From CAVXXB01 sp963765585 (GTDB lineage: Bacteria > Calditrichota > Calditrichia > JAJRVZ01): a stretch of DNA of 64,000 bases. The stretch lies in assembly GCA_963765585.1 (NCBI GenBank), contig CAVXXB010000010.1, forward strand, positions 124,001-188,000, given 5' to 3'. Every line of letters starts with the position of its first letter. Within the stretch, counting starts at the first letter, position 1. The position numbers and the translations under genes were made by a program. Positions 28,132-37,301 of this stretch are shown here, piece by piece. The notes under the pieces were generated by a model. It saw only the letters and a list, made by a program, of their open reading frames with translations. It made no database searches and had not been told where the DNA came from.

Positions 28132-29121
28132 TTGAGAGTATTAACTATCCTCAGTACGATTTTTGTTGTCGCATTATTCTGGTCTTGCGCGGAAGAGGTC
28201 ACTCCGCCACCGAGTGTCTCTCACCCGGCAGAATGGAACCAGAAGGACGCAGAAAATTTTCATGGAAATAAGGTTCTTGCCTCCGGTAATGCATCATGTC
28301 AGACGTGTCATGGCGAAGACTATAGTGGCGGCACAAGTGGCGTTGCCTGTCATGATTGCCATGCTAATTATCCACATCCACCGGAATGGACAACCCCAAA
28401 GGATGACAACTCCCACAGCAATTTCCTGAAAGATAATGGATGGCAAATTGAAGGTTGCCAATCTTGTCACGGTGAGGACTATAAGGGCGGTCGGAGCGAT
28501 GAATCATGTTACGAATGTCATACAGGCTCGAAGGGACCGGAATCGTGTAATGTTTGTCATGGTGAGAGTGCCGTAAATGATACAGAATTATATTCATGGG
28601 CACCGCCGAAAGATCTGGAAGACAATTTGCTGACCAGTGATATTGGTGTAGGTGCACACCAGGTTCATATAAATGATTCTACATGGACAAATGCCTATGT
28701 AAAGGATTGCAACCAGTGTCATATCGCGCTAACCGGATTTGATGATCAAAGACATCGCAACGGCACTGTGGATATGGAATTTGGTGACGCCGCAACCGGT
28801 GGTGGTAAGGTAAATCCCGTTTGGAATCATGGGGACGCCAGTTGCTCTGATGTATATTGTCATGGTAACTTTGCATTCCAGAAAGAAGATAGTGAGAATC
28901 AGTGGGCATATACAGGAACAGAGATAGTGGGTTTAAATCCTAAAATGACCTGGAACCAGGTTGGTACCGGACAGGCAGACTGTGCAACTTGTCATAGTTT
29001 ACCGCCTACCGGCCATCTCGCAGTTGCAAATTGCAGTGGTTGTCACTCCTCAGTAGTTGATGCAGATAATAATATCATCGATAAGACCAAACATATCAAT
29101 GGAATGATTGATTTGGATTAA
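28132..29121 (+). CDS. Multihaem lipoprotein cytochrome with CX4CH site
   Basis: 329 residues starting with TTG after GAGGG; the signal peptide ends in lipobox LFWSC. Eight CXXCH motifs (CQTCH, CHDCH, CQSCH, CYECH, CNVCH, CNQCH, CATCH, CSGCH) plus CSDVYCH, a CX4CH site paired with a later CXXCH as in the 'Geobacter CxxxxCH...CXXCH' motif family (TIGR01904). The early half has repeated HGEDYSGG / HGEDYKGG turns. A lipid-anchored, probably outer-membrane cytochrome; last gene of the operon begun by the barrel gene, 38 bp after the second CbcL-like gene. It could be the outward or periplasm-facing partner of the conduit. Confidence 0.85.
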   Translation: MRVLTILSTIFVVALFWSCAEEVTPPPSVSHPAEWNQKDAENFHGNKVLASGNASCQTCHGEDYSGGTSGVACHDCHANYPHPPEWTTPKDDNSHSNFLKDNGWQIEGCQSCHGEDYKGGRSDESCYECHTGSKGPESCNVCHGESAVNDTELYSWAPPKDLEDNLLTSDIGVGAHQVHINDSTWTNAYVKDCNQCHIALTGFDDQRHRNGTVDMEFGDAATGGGKVNPVWNHGDASCSDVYCHGNFAFQKEDSENQWAYTGTEIVGLNPKMTWNQVGTGQADCATCHSLPPTGHLAVANCSGCHSSVVDADNNIIDKTKHINGMIDLD

Positions 29122-29158
29122 TTATATCTTTAAAAGTGGTTTTTAGGAAGGCGATCTG

Positions 29159-29186
29159 AGGGATTCCATTTGGGATCCCTTTTTTT
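29159..29186 (+). terminator. Rho-independent terminator closing the cytochrome operon
   Basis: AGGGATTCC and GGGATCCCT pair over 9 bp with one mismatch and a 4-base loop, followed by T7. It lies 38 bp after the last cytochrome stop codon. Confidence 0.85.
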
Positions 29187-29218
29187 ATTTGGGTACTGGG
29201 GGATTTGTTTACAACAAT

Positions 29219-29345
29219 TTAACCCCTCCGGGGTTTTTCGGAACGGTCTCAGACCGTTCCCTACGATTGTCGAATCCCTACAGGATTCTGGGTGTACTCT
29301 GTGCCTTTACTTAGGGACTTGTGCTTAGGTGCTTTGGGACTATTT
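29219..29345 (-). repeat. Inverted copy of the palindromic repeat modules
   Basis: It contains, in the opposite direction to 16922-17325, the AACCCCTCCGGGG module, GGAACGGTCTCAGACCGTTCC (a perfect 21-bp palindrome apart from its centre, split here only by wording: first ten bases GGAACGGTCT) and AATCCCTACAGGATTC, then TTAGGGACTT / GGTGCTTTGGGACT of the CCCTGAGTCCC family. Same order, reversed orientation. Confidence 0.65.
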
Positions 29346-29356
29346 TTCTATGCCAT

Positions 29357-30403
29357 TTACTTCAACAATTCTGACACCGACCGTTTGGTATTAATATTAT
29401 AAATCACCTGGGCAAACAATGGTGCGATGGATACTTCGTGATACCATGGCGTGTTTTTTACAAATTCTTCGCCCCAGAATACCGCATCTGTGCCCAGGAC
29501 ACCAGCGATCTCTTTATTCTCAAAGGCTTCGCCAATAATTTCAGTGGCAGGCGAATTAAAAAAGGGCAGGCTACAGGCAATAAAAATATTTTTTGCATCA
29601 TGTTTTTTTAACAGTTTTGCTGCGTTTACCATTGTGCCACCTGTACCGATCATATCATCGGGAATAAGCACATCCTTACCAGCGACATTACCGACCAATC
29701 TCATACTTTCAATCACACTTTGTTTAGAATAATCTCTGGCTTTATCAACAATCGCCATATCGGTATGCAGGCGGCCGGAATAAAAGCGGGCTTTCTCTGC
29801 CCCGCCCACATCCGCGGAAGCCACGACCAGATTATCAGTCGGGAATTTGCTCATAAAATATTTGATCAGTGTTGTGGAGGCATGCAGATCTTCCAGTTTT
29901 GCCTCTCTAAAAAAACCCTGTATCGCTTCGGCGTGAATATCAAGTGTAATGACACGGTCGGCACCGGAGATTTCCATAAAAGATGCCACTTGTTTGGCAG
30001 TCAGACTCTCACGTGCTTTCTTTCTTTCCTGACGCGAATAGGGATACTGAGGGCTGATAATGGTCACCGAGTCGGCATCACTCTGGTAGGCGGCGTTTAC
30101 TGCGGTGAGCATTGCCATCATATTGTCATTGATACTTTTATCACTGTCGGGATCATCTACGGCTTGCACAATATAAACATCGGCACCTCTGATATTATCA
30201 TTTATCACCGATTTAATTTCGCCATTGGCAAAGGTGATCTCCTCTGAATCTACAAGTTCAAGCTCTGAACCGGGATCTTCCTTTTGAATAATTTTGTTCA
30301 AATTCTTTAAGATTCGTTTGGCTAGCGGACGTCCGGATTCACAGGTCATAAGGCATAATTCGCCCCGGGTATGACCTCTTACAGAAACGCGACTTGACTT
30401 CAT
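29357..30403 (-). CDS. prs: Ribose-phosphate pyrophosphokinase (PRPP synthase)
   Basis: 348 residues with the PRPP synthase fold: the flexible-loop region SPQYPYSRQERKKARESLTAKQVA, the LDIHAEAIQGFF metal/ATP segment, and the PRPP-binding loop VLIPDDMIGTGGTMVNAA. It makes PRPP from ribose 5-phosphate and ATP for nucleotide, His and Trp synthesis. It is somewhat longer and more divergent than the classical enzyme of about 315 residues (extra N-terminal residues). The stop of the upstream phosphatase gene and this ATG overlap as TAATG, so the genes are translationally coupled. Confidence 0.92.
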   Translation of the reverse strand: MKSSRVSVRGHTRGELCLMTCESGRPLAKRILKNLNKIIQKEDPGSELELVDSEEITFANGEIKSVINDNIRGADVYIVQAVDDPDSDKSINDNMMAMLTAVNAAYQSDADSVTIISPQYPYSRQERKKARESLTAKQVASFMEISGADRVITLDIHAEAIQGFFREAKLEDLHASTTLIKYFMSKFPTDNLVVASADVGGAEKARFYSGRLHTDMAIVDKARDYSKQSVIESMRLVGNVAGKDVLIPDDMIGTGGTMVNAAKLLKKHDAKNIFIACSLPFFNSPATEIIGEAFENKEIAGVLGTDAVFWGEEFVKNTPWYHEVSIAPLFAQVIYNINTKRSVSELLK

Positions 30404-31221
30404 TATATGGTTTCCTGTTCTCTTATTGGTTCATATTTTTCAAAGTGTTTTTGCAAAATGGTCAGCATTTCTTTGTGAATATGACCATTGGTGGCTAAAA
30501 AATATTCATTGGCAATATAATTTTCTTTTCCCCAAAAATCACTGACAGTTCCGCCTGCTTCTTTGATTAAGATAATACCGGCTGCAATATCCCAGGGGCT
30601 CAAAGCGATTTCCCAAAATCCCTCAAATTTCCCACTGGCTACATATGCCAGGTCGATGGCAGCGGAGCCCATCCGGCGTATGCCACTAATATTTTTAAAG
30701 ACCTCTTCAAAACATGGAATATAATATTTTAAATAATTTTTATACTTGAACGGAAAACCGGTTGCCAACAGGCATTTTTCCATATGTGATTGAGGACTTA
30801 CATGAATTTGCCTATCATTCAGATAAGCCCCCTGATTCTTTTTAGCATGAAACAATTCACGCCTCAGAGGATCATAAACCACACCCAATACAATATCATT
30901 CTTTATTTTCAGTGCAATAGAAATTGAAAATACCGGAACACCGGAAATATAATTTTTCGTGCCGTCCAGGGGATCAATAATCCATTGGTAATCTGATTGA
31001 ACACTATCGGAGCCGCTTTCTTCAGCTAAAATTGTATGTGTCGGATACTTCTGTTTGATAACCGTTAAAATCCTGTTTTCAGATTGCTCATCCACATAGG
31101 TAAGAAAATCATTCTGTCGTTTTTCTACAATATCCGAAGTTCTAATTTTGCCAAAATTATCCAATAAAACTTCGGCGGCAGAGAGGGCTGCTTCTTTTGC
31201 TGTTTTCAGAAGCTCAGTCAT
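30403..31221 (-). CDS. Inositol monophosphatase family protein
   Basis: 272 residues with the family's metal motifs: GSD-type ILAEESGSD (about 66-74), WIIDPLDGTKNYISG (about 84-98) and WDIAAGIILIKEAGG near the C-terminus. Members (SuhB, CysQ-like, histidinol phosphatase) remove phosphate from small sugar or inositol phosphates with Mg2+. Middle gene of a three-gene minus-strand unit: 7 bp after the phosphomannomutase gene and overlapping prs by one base. The exact substrate cannot be read from sequence. Confidence 0.88.
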   Translation of the reverse strand: MTELLKTAKEAALSAAEVLLDNFGKIRTSDIVEKRQNDFLTYVDEQSENRILTVIKQKYPTHTILAEESGSDSVQSDYQWIIDPLDGTKNYISGVPVFSISIALKIKNDIVLGVVYDPLRRELFHAKKNQGAYLNDRQIHVSPQSHMEKCLLATGFPFKYKNYLKYYIPCFEEVFKNISGIRRMGSAAIDLAYVASGKFEGFWEIALSPWDIAAGIILIKEAGGTVSDFWGKENYIANEYFLATNGHIHKEMLTILQKHFEKYEPIREQETI

Positions 31222-31228
31222 TCTATTG

Positions 31229-32599
31229 TCAAATTTTTATTTGTCCGAATTCTTTTAATTTTGAGATAACAATGTTACTTATTTCATCCAACCGTTCCTG
31301 AGACCGGGCTTCAAATCTGAGAACCAGAACAGGTTGAGTGTTAGATGCCCGGACAAGCCCCCAGCCATCGCCAAAGAGAATGCGAACACCGTCGATATCG
31401 ATAACTTCATAGTTCTTTGAGAAATATTCGCTGGCAAGTTTGGCAATTTTAAACTTTTCATCATCATTTATAGTTTCTGCTCTGATTTCCGGTGTGGAGA
31501 AATACTCAGGAACATCTTTAAGCAGCTCTGAAACTTTTTGTCCTGATTTTGAGACCAGTTCTACCAGCCGGGCTGAGGCATATATGGCGTCATCAAATCC
31601 AAAGTAACGATCTGAAAAAAACATATGCCCACTCATCTCTCCGGCAAGCGGCGCGCCTGTTTCCTTCATTTTCTGCTTAAGGAGTGAATGACCCGTTTTA
31701 TACATGATTGGTTTACCGCCAAATTTTTCAATCATTTCCGGCAGTGCCTGAGAGCATTTCACATCAAATATTATTTGCGCGCCCGGATGAGTTTTTAATA
31801 TTTCGCGTCCAAAAATGATCATAAGGCGATCACCCCAAATAATGTTACCATTCTCATCAACAACGCCTATCCGGTCTGCATCCCCGTCATATCCAATTCC
31901 CAATGCGGCACCAGAACTTTTGACGGTAGCGATCAGATCCTGAATATTTTCAACCACAGTTGGATCCGGGTGGTGATTTGGGAAAGTACCATCCGGTGTA
32001 TCGAAAAGGTCTATGGTATCGACACCTAATTTCCGGAACAATTTGTGCGCTGCCAGTGAACCTGCACCATTACCCGAGTCAATGACCACTTTTACCGGAT
32101 TTTCAATGGTAATGTTATTGACAATGTGTTCAATATACTGATCGATGATAGACTCGGACCTGACACTGCCTGATCCGGTCTCAAAATCTCCTGATTCAAT
32201 AATTTTGCGAATATTTTGAATTTCATCGCCAAATACAGGTCCTTTGTTGAGTGTCATTTTAAAACCATTATAATCAGGCGGGTTGTGGCTGCCGGTAATC
32301 ATAATGCCCGCATCTACCGGAAGAATATTCATGCTATAATATTGAACCGGAGTTGGCACCGGACCAAGATCAACAACCTGAACACCTGTACTCAGCAAGC
32401 CCGAAATCAGTTTTTCGCGAAAGCGTTCAGTCGATAATCTGACATCACCGCCAATCGAAAGTGACCGGGCATTCTTTCTCAGCATGTACGTCCCGAACCC
32501 CTGTCCCAGCAAGGTTACAAATTCATCTGTCAAGTCTTTATCGACAACGCCCCGAATGTCATATTCCCGGAATATATGTGTGCTGATTACAGGTGACAT
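31229..32599 (-). CDS. Phosphomannomutase/phosphoglucomutase
   Basis: About 456 residues from MSPVISTHIFREYDIRG, chosen because AAGGA lies nine bases upstream; a longer start is possible. It has the alpha-D-phosphohexomutase motifs: catalytic serine loop GIMITGSHNPPDYNGFKM, metal loop GYDGDADRIGVVDENG, sugar loop GEMSGHMFF and the phosphate-binding end RASNTQPVLVLRFEA. It interconverts hexose 1- and 6-phosphates for surface polysaccharide precursors (ManB/AlgC type). First gene of the unit with the IMPase and prs. Confidence 0.92.
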   Translation of the reverse strand: MSPVISTHIFREYDIRGVVDKDLTDEFVTLLGQGFGTYMLRKNARSLSIGGDVRLSTERFREKLISGLLSTGVQVVDLGPVPTPVQYYSMNILPVDAGIMITGSHNPPDYNGFKMTLNKGPVFGDEIQNIRKIIESGDFETGSGSVRSESIIDQYIEHIVNNITIENPVKVVIDSGNGAGSLAAHKLFRKLGVDTIDLFDTPDGTFPNHHPDPTVVENIQDLIATVKSSGAALGIGYDGDADRIGVVDENGNIIWGDRLMIIFGREILKTHPGAQIIFDVKCSQALPEMIEKFGGKPIMYKTGHSLLKQKMKETGAPLAGEMSGHMFFSDRYFGFDDAIYASARLVELVSKSGQKVSELLKDVPEYFSTPEIRAETINDDEKFKIAKLASEYFSKNYEVIDIDGVRILFGDGWGLVRASNTQPVLVLRFEARSQERLDEISNIVISKLKEFGQIKI

Positions 32600-32771
32600 A
32601 GCAAAAATCCTTTCAGTAGTACATGAATGAAATTTCAATTTAAATCAAATTTAATTTTGATACAAATTGCTAAATTAAGTTTATTCAAGTTATTTTAAAA
32701 AAAGACATTGACTTTATACTAAAAATTCCTAATTTTGAATTCATATATAGCGTTGAGAAAAGGAATACAAG

Positions 32772-32993
32772 ATGAAAGACAGGGTATTGCGTGCATTAGA
32801 AAGTGTGCGTCCGGGACTTCAGGCTGACGGTGGTGATGTCGAATTGATTGAAGTGGACGTGAATGGTAAAGTGCGTATCAAGTTAACAGGTAATTGCGGC
32901 GATTGTCCCATGTCAGAAATTACTTTACAGCAGGGTATCGAGAGAATTTTAAAATCACAGGTTCCGGAAGTAACTTCTGTAGAAGCTGTTTAA
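32772..32993 (+). CDS. NifU-like C-terminal domain Fe-S scaffold protein
   Basis: 73 residues, a complete single NifU C-terminal (Nfu) domain: 'VRPGLQADGGDVELIEVD' and the metal-binding pair in GNCGDCPMS. Such proteins hold or transfer a 4Fe-4S cluster to target enzymes. It starts after AAAAGGA and is followed by the nuclease gene at 20 bp, probably in one operon. A TTGACT box at 32706 may belong to its promoter, but the -10 is unclear. Confidence 0.9.
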   Translation: MKDRVLRALESVRPGLQADGGDVELIEVDVNGKVRIKLTGNCGDCPMSEITLQQGIERILKSQVPEVTSVEAV

Positions 32994-33012
32994 CGAATAA
33001 AGGTTGGATTCG

Positions 33013-33573
33013 ATGATAGAGGTAAGTGTCAATGGTATCTTTTTAACACAATCACAAGCCAGTGGTATTATTCTAAAGGAAAAGAATGGTGACCGGACCT
33101 TACCCATAGTTATTGGCGAATACGAGGCCCAATCCATTGCACTTGGGTTGGAAAACATTAAGCCGCCGCGACCAATCACACATGATTTGACGTTGAGTAT
33201 ACTGGAAAGTTGTGGTGCCAAGATTGATAGTGTTCTGATAACGGAATTAAAGAATAATACTTATTTTGCCGTTATCCGTTTGCATAAAAAATTAAAATAC
33301 TGGGACGTGGATGCCCGGCCCAGCGATGCCATTGCTATGGCAGTACGCTCGACAATTCCAATTTTTGTTGATGAAGAAGTTATGAATGTCGGTGCTTATG
33401 TGCCGGAAGAGACGGATGCTTCTGAAACCGAGGAAATTCCTAAAAATTTTGGCACGGTTGCCGATGAACTTGATAAAATAAAAGAGGAATTGCAAAAAGC
33501 AGTAGAAAATGAAGAATATGAGCGCGCAGCACAGCTTCGGGATAAAATAAAAAAAATTGAATCTGACTCTTAA
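33013..33573 (+). CDS. Bifunctional nuclease (BFN/DUF151) with UVR motif
   Basis: About 186 residues from MIEVSVNGIFL; the ATG at 33013 is chosen because AAAGG is nine bases upstream, over a TTG nine bases earlier. Residues 1-130 are the BFN domain (LPIVIGEYEAQSIALGLE; KYWDVDARPSDAIAMAVR), first described as a DNase/RNase and common in bacteria. The end (about 150-182) is a UvrB/UvrC-type helical hairpin (KAVENEEYERAAQLRDKIKKIE). A domain pairing seen in many FCB bacteria; the role in vivo is unclear. Confidence 0.9.
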   Translation: MIEVSVNGIFLTQSQASGIILKEKNGDRTLPIVIGEYEAQSIALGLENIKPPRPITHDLTLSILESCGAKIDSVLITELKNNTYFAVIRLHKKLKYWDVDARPSDAIAMAVRSTIPIFVDEEVMNVGAYVPEETDASETEEIPKNFGTVADELDKIKEELQKAVENEEYERAAQLRDKIKKIESDS

Positions 33574-33652
33574 CATATTCTTTTTTTATTCGAAAATCCT
33601 TATAAAAGATCATCATTAACCAGATACTAACATATTATAAAGAGATCACCCT

Positions 33653-34564
33653 ATGAAAGACTTCCAGTTCCTGGCAAAAATATATGGTGTTCGAGGTAGT
33701 TATCCCATCGCCCCCCAGGGTGGGACCGAATTTGGTGGCAATACCACGTGTCTGAATATTAGAACAAAGGATCATATTGTCATATTTGATGCCGGTTCCG
33801 GAATTATCCAATTGGGTAGGGAACTGGTCCCTGAGATAATTGAGCATAAGAACAAATCTAAAAATCCCTTTCATATAACCATACTTTTTACTCATACCCA
33901 TATCGATCATCTGCTGGGTTTTCCTTATTTCGCACCGTTGTACTTTCCTGGCGTACATTTGCATCTGATTGGTCCGGGAACGCTTGGCGTCGATTTTGAA
34001 GATATCATGAGAACGCTGGTCGAACCGCAATATTATCCGGTATCGATGGATGAATTCCGTTCTGAAAAGGATTTCGAAAATTTAAACGAAAATATGGTTA
34101 TCGGTTTTATGGAGGGTGAGGGGGATCCATACATTACCACCACCGGGGACGCTGAACTTGAAAAAGCAGATCTGGTGATTTCAAATATGAAGTACTATTT
34201 TCATCCGAAAGATGGCAGCTATAATTACCGGGTTCAATGGAACAAGCACTCACTGGTATTCGCTACCGATGTGGAGCAATATGTCGGATCCGATCAACGC
34301 ATGGTGAAATTTGCTGAAGGCGCAGATTTGCTGATTCATGACGCACAGTATACACTGGAACAATATTTACAATTTCAGGGGTACGGCCATAGTAATTATG
34401 AGATGGCTTGTCAGATTGCACTAAAATCTAAAGCAAAGAAGTTGCTGCTCTTCCATCATGATCCTAATAACAATGATGATGATTTGCGAAAAATAGAATC
34501 TGAAGCAAAACAGATTTTTGCCGGAGCCGAACTGGCCAAAGAAGGATGGGAGTGGAAATTATAA
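33653..34564 (+). CDS. MBL-fold metal-dependent hydrolase
   Basis: 303 residues of the metallo-beta-lactamase fold: N-terminal YGVRGSYPI ... GGNTTCL, the metal motif THTHIDHLLG (about 81-90), a second metal region FATDVEQYVG and the late LLLFHHDPNNNDDD. The closest style is the PhnP/cyclic-phosphodiesterase or RNase Z-like branch. Cytoplasmic. It ends six bases inside the 3' end of the converging recR gene. The substrate is unknown. Confidence 0.85.
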   Translation: MKDFQFLAKIYGVRGSYPIAPQGGTEFGGNTTCLNIRTKDHIVIFDAGSGIIQLGRELVPEIIEHKNKSKNPFHITILFTHTHIDHLLGFPYFAPLYFPGVHLHLIGPGTLGVDFEDIMRTLVEPQYYPVSMDEFRSEKDFENLNENMVIGFMEGEGDPYITTTGDAELEKADLVISNMKYYFHPKDGSYNYRVQWNKHSLVFATDVEQYVGSDQRMVKFAEGADLLIHDAQYTLEQYLQFQGYGHSNYEMACQIALKSKAKKLLLFHHDPNNNDDDLRKIESEAKQIFAGAELAKEGWEWKL

Positions 34565-35161
34565 CTCGTTTCGGCTTAATATTGCCCTGCCGATAGTTGC
34601 ATCATCAATAAATTCAAGGTGTGCCCCAAGTGGTATCCCGCTGGCAATCCGCGTCATTCTTTTTCCCAAAGGTCTGATGGCATTTGAAAGATAGATCATG
34701 GTCGCTTCACCCTCTGTGCTGGGGTTTAGTGCCAGGAGTATCTCTTTAACCTCGGGTTCTTCCACACGTTGTAATAACTCCCTTATTTTTAGTGCACCCG
34801 GCAGTATACCGGCTAATGGTGAGATTACACCACCAAGAACATGATAGAGGCCTCTGAACTCGTTCGTTTTTTCAATGGCAAATATGTCGACAATATCTTC
34901 GACAACGCAGATTGTGGAGACATCACGTTTGGGATCACTGCAAATTGAACATAATTCATGTTCGGTAATGTTAAAACATCGTGTACAAAAATGAATATCC
35001 TGTTTTACCTTGATTATTGCCTGGGCCAAATCATTGGCATAATCATCCGGTGCACGCAGCAGGTGCAGGGCAAGCCGCTGTGCGGTCTTTTTACCAACTC
35101 CCGGCAGATGATGGAATTGATCGATCAGGTTTTCTAAAAGAGGTGAGATTGTTATTGACAT
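34559..35161 (-). CDS. recR: Recombination protein RecR
   Basis: 200 residues with the RecR layout: helix-hairpin-helix (LPGVGKKTAQRLALHLL), the four-cysteine zinc finger (CTRCFNITEHELCSICSD), then the Toprim domain (ICVVEDIVDIFAIE ... YHVLGG ... LALNPSTEGEAT). With RecF/RecO it loads RecA at gaps. It begins one base after the ybaB stop, in the conserved dnaX-ybaB-recR order. Confidence 0.96.
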   Translation of the reverse strand: MSITISPLLENLIDQFHHLPGVGKKTAQRLALHLLRAPDDYANDLAQAIIKVKQDIHFCTRCFNITEHELCSICSDPKRDVSTICVVEDIVDIFAIEKTNEFRGLYHVLGGVISPLAGILPGALKIRELLQRVEEPEVKEILLALNPSTEGEATMIYLSNAIRPLGKRMTRIASGIPLGAHLEFIDDATIGRAILSRNEL

Positions 35162-35162
35162 A

Positions 35163-35504
35163 TTACATTCCCGGAAATTTCATTCCCCCTGGCATACCCA
35201 TTCCGCCAAGTAATCCACCAGTTACTTTTTCCATTTCTTCACTTGCTCTTTGCTGTGCAGTAGAAATGGCCTGATTTACGGCAGCGGCAACAAGATCCTC
35301 GAGCATCTCTTTGTCATCTTCGCCATAAACTTCGGGTTCTATTGAGATGGAGAGAATTTCCAATTTACAATTAGCAGTCACTTTTACCATTCCGCCACCA
35401 CTGGCAGCATCGACAGTAATATTAACCAGGTTTTCCTGCACTTTCTGCATTTCTTCCTGTACTTTTTGTGCCTGCTTCATGATAGATGCCATATTGGGTT
35501 TCAA
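35163..35504 (-). CDS. YbaB/EbfC-family nucleoid-associated protein
   Basis: 113 residues: MKQAQKVQEEMQKVQENL helix, VTVDAASGGGMVKVTANCK-like core and a glycine/methionine-rich tail (GGMGMPGGMKFPGM). Family members are small dimeric DNA-binding proteins. It starts with TTG, supported by a perfect AGGAGG seven bases upstream that overlaps the dnaX stop, so the genes are coupled. Confidence 0.93.
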   Translation of the reverse strand: MKPNMASIMKQAQKVQEEMQKVQENLVNITVDAASGGGMVKVTANCKLEILSISIEPEVYGEDDKEMLEDLVAAAVNQAISTAQQRASEEMEKVTGGLLGGMGMPGGMKFPGM

Positions 35505-35515
35505 GATAAATCCTC

Positions 35516-37062
35516 CTATGTTAATTCCAAGCCAAACTCATCGATTAATTTATTTAAAACCGGATCTTGTTCCAGTTCCTTGGTAAGTTCTTTTTTATTT
35601 AATTGTGGCTTTGTTGCTTTTATTCCCGATCCCGGCTTGTCCACACTTATTATATCCAGATGTATTGTTGCCGTGACCTGCTTGAATAACTCCTCCTCGA
35701 CAAGGCGCTTGTTCTTGTTCAACCATGTGCTGTAAAAAACATCAGATTTGGCGTATTCAACCGTTAGCTTGTTACCGGAAAGACCTTTAATCTCACCCAT
35801 TTCCAGCGCATTTGCCAGGTTCATTTTTGTATCGTGAAATTGTGATATTAATTTCGCCCAGGCGTTGGTCACGGTTGATATATCTAGTTTGTCTGATTTT
35901 GCGGGGACTGGCTGGACGTTATTAGTTTTTTTTTTAGAAGATCTATTTTTTGCAACAGTGTTTCAATGTCAAGTGTTGTAGGCATTTTTGCCATTTTTAA
36001 AATACCTAACTCGAATTTCAGGCCGGGTTGGGTTGCCCATTTTATTGAGTTTTGCATGTCACCAACCTGCTTTATATAGGCCAGCAAATCGGATACTTCA
36101 AATAATTTACTTTCGCTTGTATATTGATCATGATAATGTTCTGCAACATTCAGGTATTCGAAATTTTCCATACTTTTAACCACCAGCAGATTGCGAAAAT
36201 GCTCTTCAAAGCCATTAAGAAATTCAGCCAGATCATAGCCTTCTGCATAGACGCGGTTACAGAGAACCAACAGATTTTTTATATCTCCGGTACGGATTTT
36301 TTCTGTGAATTCAAAATAAAGGTCTTCATTTATTATTCCCAGAACATTGGATACTTCTTCGGCAGTTATCTTATTGCCGGCAAATGAAATGATCTGATCC
36401 AGGATGCTTTGCGAGTCACGCATGGAACCGTCTGCCTTTTTCGCTATTTTTAACAAGGCATCTTTCTCAATATCCAGTTTCTCGGATTTGGCCAGTGATT
36501 CCAGATGACTGATTATTGTTTTTGTTGACATGCGTTTAAAATCAAATCGCTGACATCGTGATAAGATAGTTGCCGGTGCGCGGTGGATCTCGGTTGTCGC
36601 AAAAATGAATATTGCATGGGATGGTGGTTCTTCCAGCGTCTTGAGAAGGGCATTAAATGCTTCTTTTGTCAGCATATGAACTTCATCAATAATATAAATT
36701 CTATATTTCCCATGGGTTGGTGTAAAACGGATATTTTCCCGCAGATTCCTGATTTCATCAATACCACGATTGGAAGCGCCATCAATTTCAAGAACATCAA
36801 GCGATGTGCCTTTTGTAATTGATTCACAAGAACTACATTTATTACAGGGTTTAGCAGTGGGCCCGTTTTCACAGTTTAGTGCTTTGGCCAGAATTCTGGC
36901 TGTGGTGGTTTTTCCTACTCCGCGAGGGCCGGCAAAAATAAAAGAATGTGCGATGCGGTCATTTTCAATGGCATTGGAAAGCGTTTTTGAAACATGTTCC
37001 TGCCCAATGATTTCATCGAAATTCTGTGGCCGGTAACGCCGGGCTAAAACGATATACGACAT
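35516..37062 (-). CDS. dnaX: DNA polymerase III subunit tau/gamma, with frameshift site
   Basis: Residues 1-375 are the AAA+ clamp-loader ATPase: Walker A GPRGVGKTT, zinc module C..C (CENG...CNKCSSC), Walker B IIDEVHML and the LSRCQRF sensor region, then domain III. In the zero frame it ends 14 codons after a run of ten A's (LLKKKLITSS...TN stop at 35884). A -1 shift on that run gives a longer tau-like protein continuing SKKKTNNVQPVPAKSDKLDI and a 140-residue C-terminal domain ending at 35516 (LEQDPVLNKLIDEFGLEL). Both products resemble the gamma and tau forms of E. coli or Thermus dnaX. A one-base sequence error in the A run is the alternative. Confidence 0.92.
35926..35935 (-). other. A10 slippery sequence in dnaX (T10 on the plus strand)
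   Basis: On the coding strand CTT CT precedes ten A's and then CTAATAACG. A -1 ribosomal shift, or transcriptional slippage adding one A, moves reading into the frame that encodes the tau C-terminal domain. Zero-frame reading stops at 35884-35886. I see no strong downstream hairpin. Confidence 0.6.
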
Positions 37063-37130
37063 CAGTCTCCAATATTATCTTTGTAACTGAGTTGAAAAAA
37101 TAATTTAAGCAATTTTAGTTATAATAAAAA

Positions 37131-37225
<95 letters not shown>

Positions 37226-37228
37226 TTG

Positions 37229-37301
37229 TGGAGCTGAGCGGGATCGAACCGCTGACCTATACGTTGCGAACGTATCGCTCTCCCAACTGAGCTACAGCCC
37301 C
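37229..37301 (-). tRNA. tRNA-Ala (anticodon CGC)
   Basis: 73 nt: acceptor GGGGCTG/CAGCTCC (one G-U), D-arm GCTCAGTTGGGAGAGC, anticodon stem ATACG/CGTAT with loop TTCGCAA, variable AGGTC and T-arm AGCGGTTCGATCCCGCT. G3-U70 is the alanine identity pair. The 3' CCA is not encoded. The CGC anticodon reads GCG codons. Confidence 0.95.
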
